Assembly: GCA_028823415.1 (NCBI GenBank) | Contig: JAPKBL010000055.1 | Coordinates: forward strand, 1-33,234 | Reading direction: 5' to 3' | Source of the DNA: Mariniblastus sp. | GTDB lineage: Bacteria; Planctomycetota; Planctomycetia; Pirellulales; Pirellulaceae | Length of the DNA: 33,234 nt | Part shown: piece after piece, positions 7,385 through 14,921 of the stretch | Numbering within the stretch: position 1 is the stretch's first letter | Layout: each line of letters begins with the position of its first letter | Position numbers and translations under genes: made by a program | The notes under the pieces: model-generated | Seen by the model: only the letters and a program-made list of their open reading frames with translations | Told to the model about the DNA's origin: nothing | Databases searched by the model: none

Positions 7385-8977
7385 TTACTGGATCCGGCCG
7401 GAATCATGGATGGTTTGCAATCGTTTGGCTAGCTCATTAACCAGTGGCTGCAGTGCAGATTCGTTGATTCGATTGGTTTGCTCCTTCAAATCGGTCGTGA
7501 GCTCGTATAATTCGCGGGGATTCAGTTTTCCGTGGATTAGAAGGTGGTGGTCGACCAGCATTTTCCATTGGCCGGCAATCTGTTTCCCTTTAACAACCGG
7601 GTTATCAATCCGAATCGCAATCCAAGCGGCTTCTGGGTCTTTTGCTTTTTTACCAGCCAAGCGGGCGCCTTCGTTGTGATCGTTGTGAATAATTGCGGTT
7701 CGATTGGCTGGTGGTTTGTTTTTTAACGCGGAGAGAATGCTGAAACTATCTTCGCCATGGTTGGCAGGTACGGGAGTCCCAATGATTTCGGCAAGTGTGG
7801 CCAGTAGGTCCACGTGGCAAATAGGGAATGATGAGGTTTGGCCGTCGTTGCGAGGGTCGCCATTTCCAATGCCCCCGAGAGGCCAGGAGGCGATGAATGG
7901 GACACGATGTCCCCCTTCATAGATGGATCCTTTATTGCTGCGGAGCGGACCGGTCGCCATTTTTTTCTTCGACTCAGATCCATTATCGCTGGTGAAAATG
8001 AGCAAGGTGTTGTCGATCAATTCATGCCCTTGTCGTCTTGGGTCATCGTGTTTTTCGAGGTAATCAATTAGCAAACCGAGAACGACATCGTTTTCATAAA
8101 TAAAATCGCTCCGCCTACCACCGGGGTGACTTTTCCCTTTGACTTGCCGGCCTTCAATTTCTTGGCACGGATCATGAGATGTATGGTTTGAGTGGCAGGC
8201 GTAGTACAGAAAGAACGGCTTCTTTTGGGTGCCTGGGTTACTCAGGTGGCCATCGAGAAACTTCTTCGCCATTTTGTAATTGGTGGGGCCAGTCTCGTTC
8301 AAAATATACTTGGTTCGGTCGACTTGGATTCCCCCTTGGGCGGCCGGGATACGATTGCCATTTAGCCAGCCCTGATCTTTTGAGGTGGGATGGCTACGCG
8401 ACGTTCCGTGAAAGAAATCAAACCCATGGTCCAATGGGCCATCGGCAATTCCTTGCGTCAGATCGACGTTTTCGTAATTGGATTCGGGTTTTCCGTTCGC
8501 GTTTCGATAAGTCAATCCGCAGTGCCATTTGCCTGACATACCCGTGCGGTAACCATTTTCCTGCAGCATTGTGCCGAGCGTTACTCGGCTCGGTTCAATC
8601 AGCGGATCACCTTGGGGCCCCCAAAGAACGCTGAATTTCAATCGTGTCCGCCATGTGTATCGCCCGGTCAGAAGTGCCTGCCGGGTCGCAGTGCATCGTG
8701 ACGATGGTGAATGTGCGTCGGTGAACCGAATGCCTCGTTTGGCCAATTGCACCATCGAAGGAGTTTTGACCTGGAAGGGATCGGAATTGCCAGTCCAGTC
8801 TTGATAGGCACTGGTATCTCCCACGCCCATATCATCGGCCATCATGATAATTACGTTAGGTAGCTCAATTGGGGTTTGGCCGTTGGCGTTGAGGCTGATC
8901 GAAAAGCTGCCTAGAGAAAATAGCAAACCGACCAGACGTGAAGTGATGTTGGCTTTGGCAAAAAGATGCGTATTCAT
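7385..8977 (-). CDS. Secreted type I sulfatase with CTATR motif
   Basis: A formylglycine-dependent arylsulfatase-like enzyme of 530 residues with an N-terminal signal sequence (hydrophobic LVGLLFSLGSFSISLNA, about 15-31), so it should act outside the cytoplasm. Metal-site residues sit in NVIIMMADDMGVGD (Asp48 and Asp49). The modification motif is Cys95-Thr-Ala-Thr-Arg99, the C-x-A-x-R variant of the usual C-x-P-x-R, followed by ALLTGRY. Further family blocks are SGKWHCGL and FTSDNGSESKK. The ATG at 8977 has GGGAG 5 nt upstream. It converges on the XylR-type regulator with only 41 bp between, and diverges from the MMPL gene across 139 bp. The C-terminal part (NPRELYELTTDLKEQTNRI) is the usual sulfatase C-terminal subdomain. 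Substrate unknown; membership is sure. Confidence 0.94.
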   Translation of the reverse strand: MNTHLFAKANITSRLVGLLFSLGSFSISLNANGQTPIELPNVIIMMADDMGVGDTSAYQDWTGNSDPFQVKTPSMVQLAKRGIRFTDAHSPSSRCTATRQALLTGRYTWRTRLKFSVLWGPQGDPLIEPSRVTLGTMLQENGYRTGMSGKWHCGLTYRNANGKPESNYENVDLTQGIADGPLDHGFDFFHGTSRSHPTSKDQGWLNGNRIPAAQGGIQVDRTKYILNETGPTNYKMAKKFLDGHLSNPGTQKKPFFLYYACHSNHTSHDPCQEIEGRQVKGKSHPGGRRSDFIYENDVVLGLLIDYLEKHDDPRRQGHELIDNTLLIFTSDNGSESKKKMATGPLRSNKGSIYEGGHRVPFIASWPLGGIGNGDPRNDGQTSSFPICHVDLLATLAEIIGTPVPANHGEDSFSILSALKNKPPANRTAIIHNDHNEGARLAGKKAKDPEAAWIAIRIDNPVVKGKQIAGQWKMLVDHHLLIHGKLNPRELYELTTDLKEQTNRINESALQPLVNELAKRLQTIHDSGRIQ

Positions 8978-8997
8978 TCAAGCTCCCGTATTTTTAA

Positions 8998-9013
8998 AAA
9001 CTTTCAAAAGTTT
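8998..9013. promoter_or_regulatory. 16-bp inverted repeat between divergent sulfatase and MMPL genes
   Basis: Arms AAACTTT and AAAGTTT around CA, a perfect match, lie 21-36 bp upstream of the sulfatase ATG and about 105 bp before the MMPL start. The position in a divergent promoter region suggests a protein-binding site. It is AT-rich and short, so chance occurrence is possible. Confidence 0.35.
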
Positions 9014-9116
9014 AACCGATCTTCGGCGGATCGCCTACAATTGAATTTGCAGTTGAGAAGGCGGGTGTTGCGCAGAGTCGAATTAAGAAAATTAATACTG
9101 TCAAAAAGGTTGGGTT

Positions 9117-11435
9117 TTGAATCGAATTGATTATCTAGGAGTGGGTTTTGCGGCCGTCTGTCTCGTGTTTTGCTATTTTGGTTTTTCGCGAATTCAGTCG
9201 AATACCGAAGATGTCTTGCAATGGCTTCCTGACCAATCCGAAGCCAGGGCGAAATATGATATTTTTGAATCTAAATTTGGTTCCGATGATTTCCTGATCG
9301 TGACGTGGCAGGATTGCCGCATTGGCGACGAACGACTGGACCGGTTTACTGAACACTTGCGGAGTCAAGATTCTGCGGATCTGATACAAAAAGTTACCAA
9401 TGGAACGGAGATTGTTAGACGTCTTATGCGAGAATCGAATTTCTCGCGCAGACAAATTCTTGGCCGGTTAAAGGGAGTTTTTTTTGGTGCGAACGATCCG
9501 GAGTTGACGTGTGCGTTGATTGAGTTGTCGGATCTTGGAACTGCCGATCGAACTGCCTCGATGAAACTCGTATGGGGGGCAATCGATGCAGATCCTGAAC
9601 TGAATCGAGAGCAGGTCGTCATGGGCGGGTACCCCTACATTGCGACATTTATTGATGGCCAACTGAAAAATTCGTTTCGATATCTCTTGTTACCTTCCAT
9701 CATACTGTCGACTTTGATTTCTTTACTTTGTCTGCGAAATGGAATGTTGACGCTGATCGTGTTTATTGCGGCGGTGGGGGCGGCAGCGACAAGCATTGCG
9801 TTTATCCCGATTTGCAATACGAAGTTTGGTGGTTTGATGTCGATCATCCCTGCACTTGTTTTTGTATTGGCGACATCTGGAAGCATCCATCTGATTCGAT
9901 ACGGACTCGACGCGATCGGAGACGCAAAGAAACTGCTGTCGATTGGATGGCGCCCTTGCGTCGTATCGGCGGTTACTACTGCTGTGGGAATGTTGTCGTT
10001 GCTGCGAAGTGATTTTCCAGCGATTAGAAATTTTGGGCTATTTTGTGCAACGGGTGTTGGTTTCGCATTACTGTTTCAATTGATCTTGGTTCCGTGCTTG
10101 CTCGCGAAGTTTGGAACCAAGGGGCTTCACGCTCTCGCCGCCCGCAGCGAGAACGCTTCCTTCTGGACGTCTCTGATGATTTGGGTCCAACGTCGACGGG
10201 TAGTGGTTGCTGCTGTTTTTTCACTTATCGTGTTAGCCGGCCTTGTCGGTTTAACTCGGTTGAAAGCGGAGGTTGAAGTCGAGAAGTTATTCCGTCCCGA
10301 ATCAGAAATTCTCGTTTCCATTGGGAATCTGGAGAACCAATTGGGGCCACTGGATCAAACCGAGTTGTTGGTGGTGTTCGATCGACCGGTAGCAGACTCA
10401 TTTCCTGATAGAGTTTCACTAGTCAAACAAATTCAGTCGAAAGTGGCACAACTCGAGGACGTTCACGTAATTTATTCGTTAATCAATTTCCTTCCGAATG
10501 AGCCATCTAAAAAGACAGCTCGGAGCATGTTAAAGCGATCAACCTATCGCAGCATTTTGCGGCGAGAGCGAGGAAATCTTGCCAACGGGAACCTCTTGCA
10601 CGTGGATGACCAATCGGAGACGTGGAGAATTAGTTTGCGTTTTCCGTTTGCGGAAAAAGCAAATTTTAATCGCTTGATGAGGGAAGTTGAGGTGGCTGCG
10701 GAGCAGGTAGTTTCCGCGTCACCTAGGTTAGCATTGTCCAACGCAAAATCGACCGAATCTGAAATGGATACAGGTCTTGAGGGGGACCCCGGAGGGTTGG
10801 CTTCGATTTCCGATGCCCGGCCTAAATTAATTTACACCGGGAAAACACATTTATTCCAACACGCCCAAATGAGTTTGTTGGCAGATTTGTTTCAGAATTT
10901 CTTATTGGCATTTGTCATCATTACGCCAATTCTGATCTTAGTTTTGCGATCAGTGCCACTGGGGTTAATTGCGATGCTGCCAAATGTGTTCCCCACGCTG
11001 TTGGTGTTTGGAGGGTTGGGATGGATTGGGATTCCAGTTGATTTGGCAATCGCCATGACGGCCTGTGTTGCTCTGGGGATTGCGGTCGATGATACAACCC
11101 ATTTCTTAATTCGATTTCGTGATTTTAATGGTCGGCTTGGAAACGTAGTGGATCCGATCATGCAAACGATTGCTCAGTGCGGTCCAGCGATGTTACATAC
11201 GACCTTGATCGGGTCAGCGGGTTTATTGGTTTATTATTTCAGTGACATGTTAGTCGTATCACGGTTTGCCTGGGCAATATCGACATTGTTGGTGATCGCG
11301 CTTTTGGCGGATGTGCTAATGTTGCCGGCGATGCTGTTCTTGTTGGTGAAATCGAAAAATTCCGCCGGCGGTTCCGATGCCGACGGAAAGGCAGTGTCGC
11401 TTGATTCCGAACCGAAGCAGACCGGCAATGCGTGA
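9117..11435 (+). CDS. MMPL/RND family membrane protein, predicted exporter
   Basis: An integral inner-membrane protein of 772 residues with the two-fold RND plan. A first membrane helix (about 6-24) is followed by an extracytoplasmic loop (25-185) and a bundle of helices (about 187-332). A second first-helix (362-379) is followed by a loop (380-590) and a second bundle (about 605-755). The second bundle carries the conserved VALGIAVDDTTHFLIRFRDF block, where paired Asp residues sit in a membrane helix as in proton-driven RND proteins. The cargo cannot be read; lipids, hopanoids or small molecules are transported by relatives. Start: a TTG at 9117 with AAGG 9 nt upstream; an in-frame stop lies just upstream and no other start is available before the first membrane helix. 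An iduronate-sulfatase-like gene follows after 83 bp on the same strand and may share the transcript. Confidence 0.9.
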   Translation: MNRIDYLGVGFAAVCLVFCYFGFSRIQSNTEDVLQWLPDQSEARAKYDIFESKFGSDDFLIVTWQDCRIGDERLDRFTEHLRSQDSADLIQKVTNGTEIVRRLMRESNFSRRQILGRLKGVFFGANDPELTCALIELSDLGTADRTASMKLVWGAIDADPELNREQVVMGGYPYIATFIDGQLKNSFRYLLLPSIILSTLISLLCLRNGMLTLIVFIAAVGAAATSIAFIPICNTKFGGLMSIIPALVFVLATSGSIHLIRYGLDAIGDAKKLLSIGWRPCVVSAVTTAVGMLSLLRSDFPAIRNFGLFCATGVGFALLFQLILVPCLLAKFGTKGLHALAARSENASFWTSLMIWVQRRRVVVAAVFSLIVLAGLVGLTRLKAEVEVEKLFRPESEILVSIGNLENQLGPLDQTELLVVFDRPVADSFPDRVSLVKQIQSKVAQLEDVHVIYSLINFLPNEPSKKTARSMLKRSTYRSILRRERGNLANGNLLHVDDQSETWRISLRFPFAEKANFNRLMREVEVAAEQVVSASPRLALSNAKSTESEMDTGLEGDPGGLASISDARPKLIYTGKTHLFQHAQMSLLADLFQNFLLAFVIITPILILVLRSVPLGLIAMLPNVFPTLLVFGGLGWIGIPVDLAIAMTACVALGIAVDDTTHFLIRFRDFNGRLGNVVDPIMQTIAQCGPAMLHTTLIGSAGLLVYYFSDMLVVSRFAWAISTLLVIALLADVLMLPAMLFLLVKSKNSAGGSDADGKAVSLDSEPKQTGNA

Positions 11436-11518
11436 AAGTCGGTAGAGTTGAACGGCTGTTGATCGAAATGAAGTTGGCTGAGTAATGACTGGCGCAAAAT
11501 TAACAAACGGGTGTTTTT

Positions 11519-13090
11519 ATGATGAAGTTAAATTTTCGATGCTCAATGATGCTTTTAGGTTGGGTGAGTTTCGTGATCGCTGGAATGGCAAGCCTCGGTT
11601 TGGCATCGGAAAAACTGGCATCGGAAAAACTGGCATCGGAAGGTGTTGCTTTGTGGTCAGAGAAACAGCCGCCCAATGTTTTGATGATCCTTGTCGATGA
11701 CCTAAAACCGGCATTGGGTTGTTATGGTGATTCTCACGCCAAGACACCTCATCTGGATGCATTGGCGAGGCGTGGAATGCGATTTGAACTTGCCTATTGC
11801 AATCAAGCGGTGTGTGCGCCGTCACGGTTTTCTTTGATGCTCGGTTCGCATTCAACCACGACCGGACTGTATGGCTTAGGGAGTCAGCTCCGGCAGGTCG
11901 TGCCGGATGCAGTCACGTTACCTCAATATTTTGCTCGGCACGGGTATCGCACTGAATCGCTGGGAAAAATTTTTCATATTGGGCATGGTAATCTTGGCGA
12001 TCCGGAATCGTTTGCTGTCGATCATTTCCATGAAAAAGTCATTGAATATTTGGATCCGGCGAGTACCGACGGTGGTCAATTAACCCGGGAAGAGGCGTTT
12101 TTCACTAATCAACAACTTGGCAACATTCGGGCTTTGCCACGGGGGGCGGCGTTCGAGAATCCTGAGACTAGTGATGAAGGATATGCTGATGGTCGGGTTG
12201 CTGCCGAAACGATTCGGAGGCTTGAGCAAGCAAAAAAAAGACTATCGGCCGACAAGCAACCGTTCTTTATTGCAGCCGGTTTTGCGAGACCCCATCTGCC
12301 GTTCAGTGCTCCAAAAAAGTACTGGGATTTGCATGATCGGTCGTCATTGCCGCTGCCCGAAGTCGAGGAATTCCCAGCCGGTTCACCCGAGGCTGCGCAC
12401 AAGCGCGGTGGCGAAATCAATAATTACAAACCGGTGCCGATCGACCGAGAGATGCCCGATTCGCTCAAGCGGGAATTGATACATGGTTATTATGCGAGCG
12501 TTAGCTATGTCGATGCTCAAATTGGAAAGGTGATATCAGCGTTGGATCGGCTGGGCCTAGCAGAAAATACGATTGTTGTTCTGTGGGGTGATCATGGATT
12601 CCACTTAGGGGATCTTGGAATCTGGACCAAACATACGAATTACGAGCAGGCGAATCGAATTCCAATTTTGTTTTCCGGGCCGGGCGTTCGACCCGATAGC
12701 CAAACCCGTCAATTGACTGAGTCAGTCGATATCTACCCAACCCTTTGTGCGCTTGCTGGATTACCCAAACCCGCTGTGCCTCAACGGCTGGATGGAGTCT
12801 CGTTGGCGACGGTATTGAGCGATCCGGATCAACGCGTTCGCGACCACGCCTATCATGCTTATCCAAAACGAAAGCTGGGGCGGGCGATTCGGACGGAGCG
12901 TTATCGCATGGTCGAATGGGCAAAACACAATGGTTCTGGCGGCACGATTGATTATGAGCTGTACGATTATCAAAACGATCCGCTCGAAAAAGAAAACCTC
13001 GCCGGCAAACGCCCTGAGGTTTTGAGAGAGCTAAAGTTAATTTTGGCGAACTACCCCCCGCCAGTCACACGATCCAAAAAGAAGAAATGA
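11519..13090 (+). CDS. Secreted iduronate-2-sulfatase-like sulfatase (CAPSR motif)
   Basis: A type I sulfatase of 523 residues resembling the iduronate-2-sulfatase branch. Hallmarks are NVLMILVDDLKPALGCYGD (metal Asp60 and Asp61), Cys99-Ala-Pro-Ser-Arg103 as formylglycine motif, SLGKIFHIGHG, and WGDHGFHLGDLGIWTKHTNYE, the characteristic metal and active-site block of this branch. A signal peptide covers about residues 1-29 (FRCSMMLLGWVSFVIAGMASLGLA), so export is expected. Just after it the protein repeats Leu-Ala-Ser-Glu-Lys because of a 15-bp DNA repeat. The C-terminus ends in a lysine-rich tail. It follows the MMPL gene by 83 bp on the same strand, and its end faces another sulfatase 21 bp away. 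A uronate-2-sulfate-type substrate is suggested by similarity to the branch, not proven. Confidence 0.94.
   Translation: MMKLNFRCSMMLLGWVSFVIAGMASLGLASEKLASEKLASEGVALWSEKQPPNVLMILVDDLKPALGCYGDSHAKTPHLDALARRGMRFELAYCNQAVCAPSRFSLMLGSHSTTTGLYGLGSQLRQVVPDAVTLPQYFARHGYRTESLGKIFHIGHGNLGDPESFAVDHFHEKVIEYLDPASTDGGQLTREEAFFTNQQLGNIRALPRGAAFENPETSDEGYADGRVAAETIRRLEQAKKRLSADKQPFFIAAGFARPHLPFSAPKKYWDLHDRSSLPLPEVEEFPAGSPEAAHKRGGEINNYKPVPIDREMPDSLKRELIHGYYASVSYVDAQIGKVISALDRLGLAENTIVVLWGDHGFHLGDLGIWTKHTNYEQANRIPILFSGPGVRPDSQTRQLTESVDIYPTLCALAGLPKPAVPQRLDGVSLATVLSDPDQRVRDHAYHAYPKRKLGRAIRTERYRMVEWAKHNGSGGTIDYELYDYQNDPLEKENLAGKRPEVLRELKLILANYPPPVTRSKKKK
11601..11641 (+). repeat. 15-bp coding tandem repeat at the signal-peptide junction
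   Basis: The unit TGGCATCGGAAAAAC occurs at 11601-11615 and 11616-11630, identical, then partially at 11631-11641. It encodes repeated Leu-Ala-Ser-Glu-Lys in the sulfatase immediately after the signal peptide. The unit length is a multiple of three, so slippage would change only the length of the linker. Confidence 0.85.
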
Positions 13091-13103
13091 TTTTAAATTG
13101 AAT

Positions 13104-13123
13104 GGAGCTGACTATTGAGCTCC
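13104..13123. terminator. Hairpin between convergent sulfatase genes, possible weak terminator
   Basis: GGAGCT at 13104-13109 and AGCTCC at 13118-13123 form a perfect 6-bp stem with an 8-nt loop. It covers the stop codon of the minus-strand sulfatase and lies just after the end of the plus-strand one. There is no long T-tract on either side, so it is at best a weak bidirectional terminator. Confidence 0.3.
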
Positions 13124-14782
13124 CTTTGGCCGCTTTCCCCCTTTTTTGGATTGGTTGTTTTTCTTTTTTTGATTGAGGAACTGGTACATATTGAACCGTT
13201 CAGGATAGGCAACGCCGGTTTTGTCTGCCCATGTTTTCCATAGGGCAACCATCTCTTGCCTTTTTTGAGCGTTTGATTTGGCGAGATCATTCATCTCAGT
13301 CCGATCTGTCGACAGGTCGTAAAGCTCCCACGGTTTTTCATACTCGCGAACCAGTTTCCAGTTGCCCCATCGAACCGCTGCGTTTCCTTCGTGCTCCCAG
13401 TAAACAGGCTCTTGATGAATCGGGGAAATCTTTCCTTGCAGTACAGGGACTAGCGAATTACCGACGCAGGGGGGAACGTTTTTAGGATACGTTGCGCCGG
13501 CAAGCTCAACGCAGGTCGCCATGAAGTCAGGAAGATATCCGAATTCTCGAATAAACTGGCCGCGCTTATCCGAGGCGATCCCCTTGGGCCAAAAGGCAAT
13601 CATTGGCGTGGAGGCCCCACCTTCGTGGAGGAAGTGTTTGTAGAGCCGGAATGGAGTGTTAGAAGCGTTCGCCCAAGCGAGTCCTTGACGAATTCCATCG
13701 ACGGTTTCCAGGGGTGAGTTTTTTTCCCAGCCCTTTTGGTATCGTCCAAGCACGCCACCCTCTTGGCAGGCTCCATTATCTGAGAGGAAGAAGATAAGTG
13801 TATTGTCTAGTTCTCCGCAGTCTCTGAGGTGGCGAGTCAGCTTTCCTACATTTTGATCAATGGAATCGATACATCCCGCGTAGGCTGCTTGGATAGTGTC
13901 AAGCTCGTCCTGTTTTTCAATGGAGAGTGAATCCCATTTCGGTCCAACGTGTGGAGCAGGGGTGATGTCATCGGTAAATAAACCCAAATCTTTTTGCTTT
14001 TGCAAACGGGTTTTCATGAGCGCTTCCCATCCATCTCGATACTTACCCTTGTATTTTTTGAAGTCTTCTAACTTGGGTTGCAATGGCCAGTGAGGGGCGT
14101 TGTAGGCCAGGTAAAGGAAAAACGGACGATCGTCTTCCTTGATCACTTGCGAGATATACTGACAAGCTTCATCGGTAAAAGTGTCGGTGCTGTAGAAGTT
14201 TTCGTCGGTCTCAACGGGTTGGTTGTCGCGAGACATCGTGCGGCCGTCGCCCGGTTTTAGATAATTGAATGCTCCTGAGAGACCGCCGTAGAAGTGATCG
14301 AAACCTCTTTGGGATGGCCACGTTTTTTTGTTATTAGCGCCTAAATGCCACTTCCCCGTCATCAGTGTGTGGTAACCGGATCCTTTTAATACTTGGGCGA
14401 TGGTAGCGCAGTTGTCATTCAGATATCCCTGATACGGACCGGTAAATCCCAGAGGTTGGTTCGGCGGGGCGGTCATGTGCCCAATTCCGGTTTGATGTGG
14501 ATGCAGGCCGGTCATTAAACTTGCGCGCGTCGGGCAACAACGGCCAGAATTATAGAATTGCGTAAATCGAAGACCCTCGCTGGCAAGGCGATCGACATTG
14601 GGCGTTTCAATTTCACCTCCGTAGCAGCCGATATCAGAAAATCCCATATCGTCCACGAGGATGATTACGATGTTGGGCCGGTCGGCGATTGTCGTGGATT
14701 CTTCGCCCCTTAGATCGCTCGAACGGGGTTCTGCGAAGACTAGTGCGAAAACTAAGATGAAAGCGATTGCCATTGGACGCAT
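13112..14782 (-). CDS. Secreted arylsulfatase with CCPTR motif
   Basis: A type I sulfatase of 556 residues from the chosen ATG. The fold opens with NIVIILVDDMGFSDIGCYGGEIETPNVD (two metal Asp residues). The formylglycine motif is Cys82-Cys-Pro-Thr-Arg86, with a second Cys inside it, followed by ASLMTGLHPHQTGIGHM. GKWHLGANN and FLSDNGACQEGG supply further active-site residues. The signal peptide begins MRPMAIAFILVFALVFA. The frame extends 10 codons upstream to a TTG at 14812, but the ATG at 14782 has AAGGA 7 nt upstream and starts the signal peptide directly, so it is preferred. The C-terminal tail is very rich in Lys and Gln (KKKNNQSKKGGKRPKG). It diverges from the second XylR-type gene across a gap with an inverted repeat, which suggests control by that protein. 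Substrate unknown. Confidence 0.95.
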   Translation of the reverse strand: MRPMAIAFILVFALVFAEPRSSDLRGEESTTIADRPNIVIILVDDMGFSDIGCYGGEIETPNVDRLASEGLRFTQFYNSGRCCPTRASLMTGLHPHQTGIGHMTAPPNQPLGFTGPYQGYLNDNCATIAQVLKGSGYHTLMTGKWHLGANNKKTWPSQRGFDHFYGGLSGAFNYLKPGDGRTMSRDNQPVETDENFYSTDTFTDEACQYISQVIKEDDRPFFLYLAYNAPHWPLQPKLEDFKKYKGKYRDGWEALMKTRLQKQKDLGLFTDDITPAPHVGPKWDSLSIEKQDELDTIQAAYAGCIDSIDQNVGKLTRHLRDCGELDNTLIFFLSDNGACQEGGVLGRYQKGWEKNSPLETVDGIRQGLAWANASNTPFRLYKHFLHEGGASTPMIAFWPKGIASDKRGQFIREFGYLPDFMATCVELAGATYPKNVPPCVGNSLVPVLQGKISPIHQEPVYWEHEGNAAVRWGNWKLVREYEKPWELYDLSTDRTEMNDLAKSNAQKRQEMVALWKTWADKTGVAYPERFNMYQFLNQKKKNNQSKKGGKRPKGAQ

Positions 14783-14789
14783 ACGGGAT

Positions 14790-14794
14790 TCCTT
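14790..14794 (-). promoter_or_regulatory. Ribosome binding site supporting the ATG at 14782
   Basis: The minus strand reads AAGGA, 7 nt before the ATG at 14782. It lies inside the longer open frame that starts at TTG 14812, so it decides in favour of the shorter protein with a normal signal peptide. Confidence 0.65.
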
Positions 14795-14815
14795 TATTGG
14801 TTTGGCGGTCAAAGG

Positions 14816-14839
14816 TCATGTGTTAGAGTCTAAACATGA
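14816..14839. promoter_or_regulatory. Inverted repeat upstream of the second XylR gene, candidate operator
   Basis: Left arm TCATGTgTTAGA and right arm TCTAAACATGA match over 11 bp except for one extra G in the left arm, with a 1-nt centre. It lies 34-57 bp upstream of the sulfatase ATG at 14782 and about 83 bp before the regulator ATG, in the divergent gap. The right arm overlaps TGACGCAA (14837-14844), which is followed by GCCTG; both words also occur upstream of the first XylR gene. An operator role is inferred. Confidence 0.5.
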
Positions 14840-14921
14840 CGCAAGCCTGACAGTATTCTAATGCATGAGTGTTGTTGGATTCTATGCCTTTAATTTTGAC
14901 TGCCAATTTTAGATTTTGAAT

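Noticed and set aside
13112..14812. Longer version of the CCPTR sulfatase starting at TTG 14812
   Set aside because: The ATG at 14782 has AAGGA at ideal distance and begins a normal signal peptide; the extra ten residues would only precede it.
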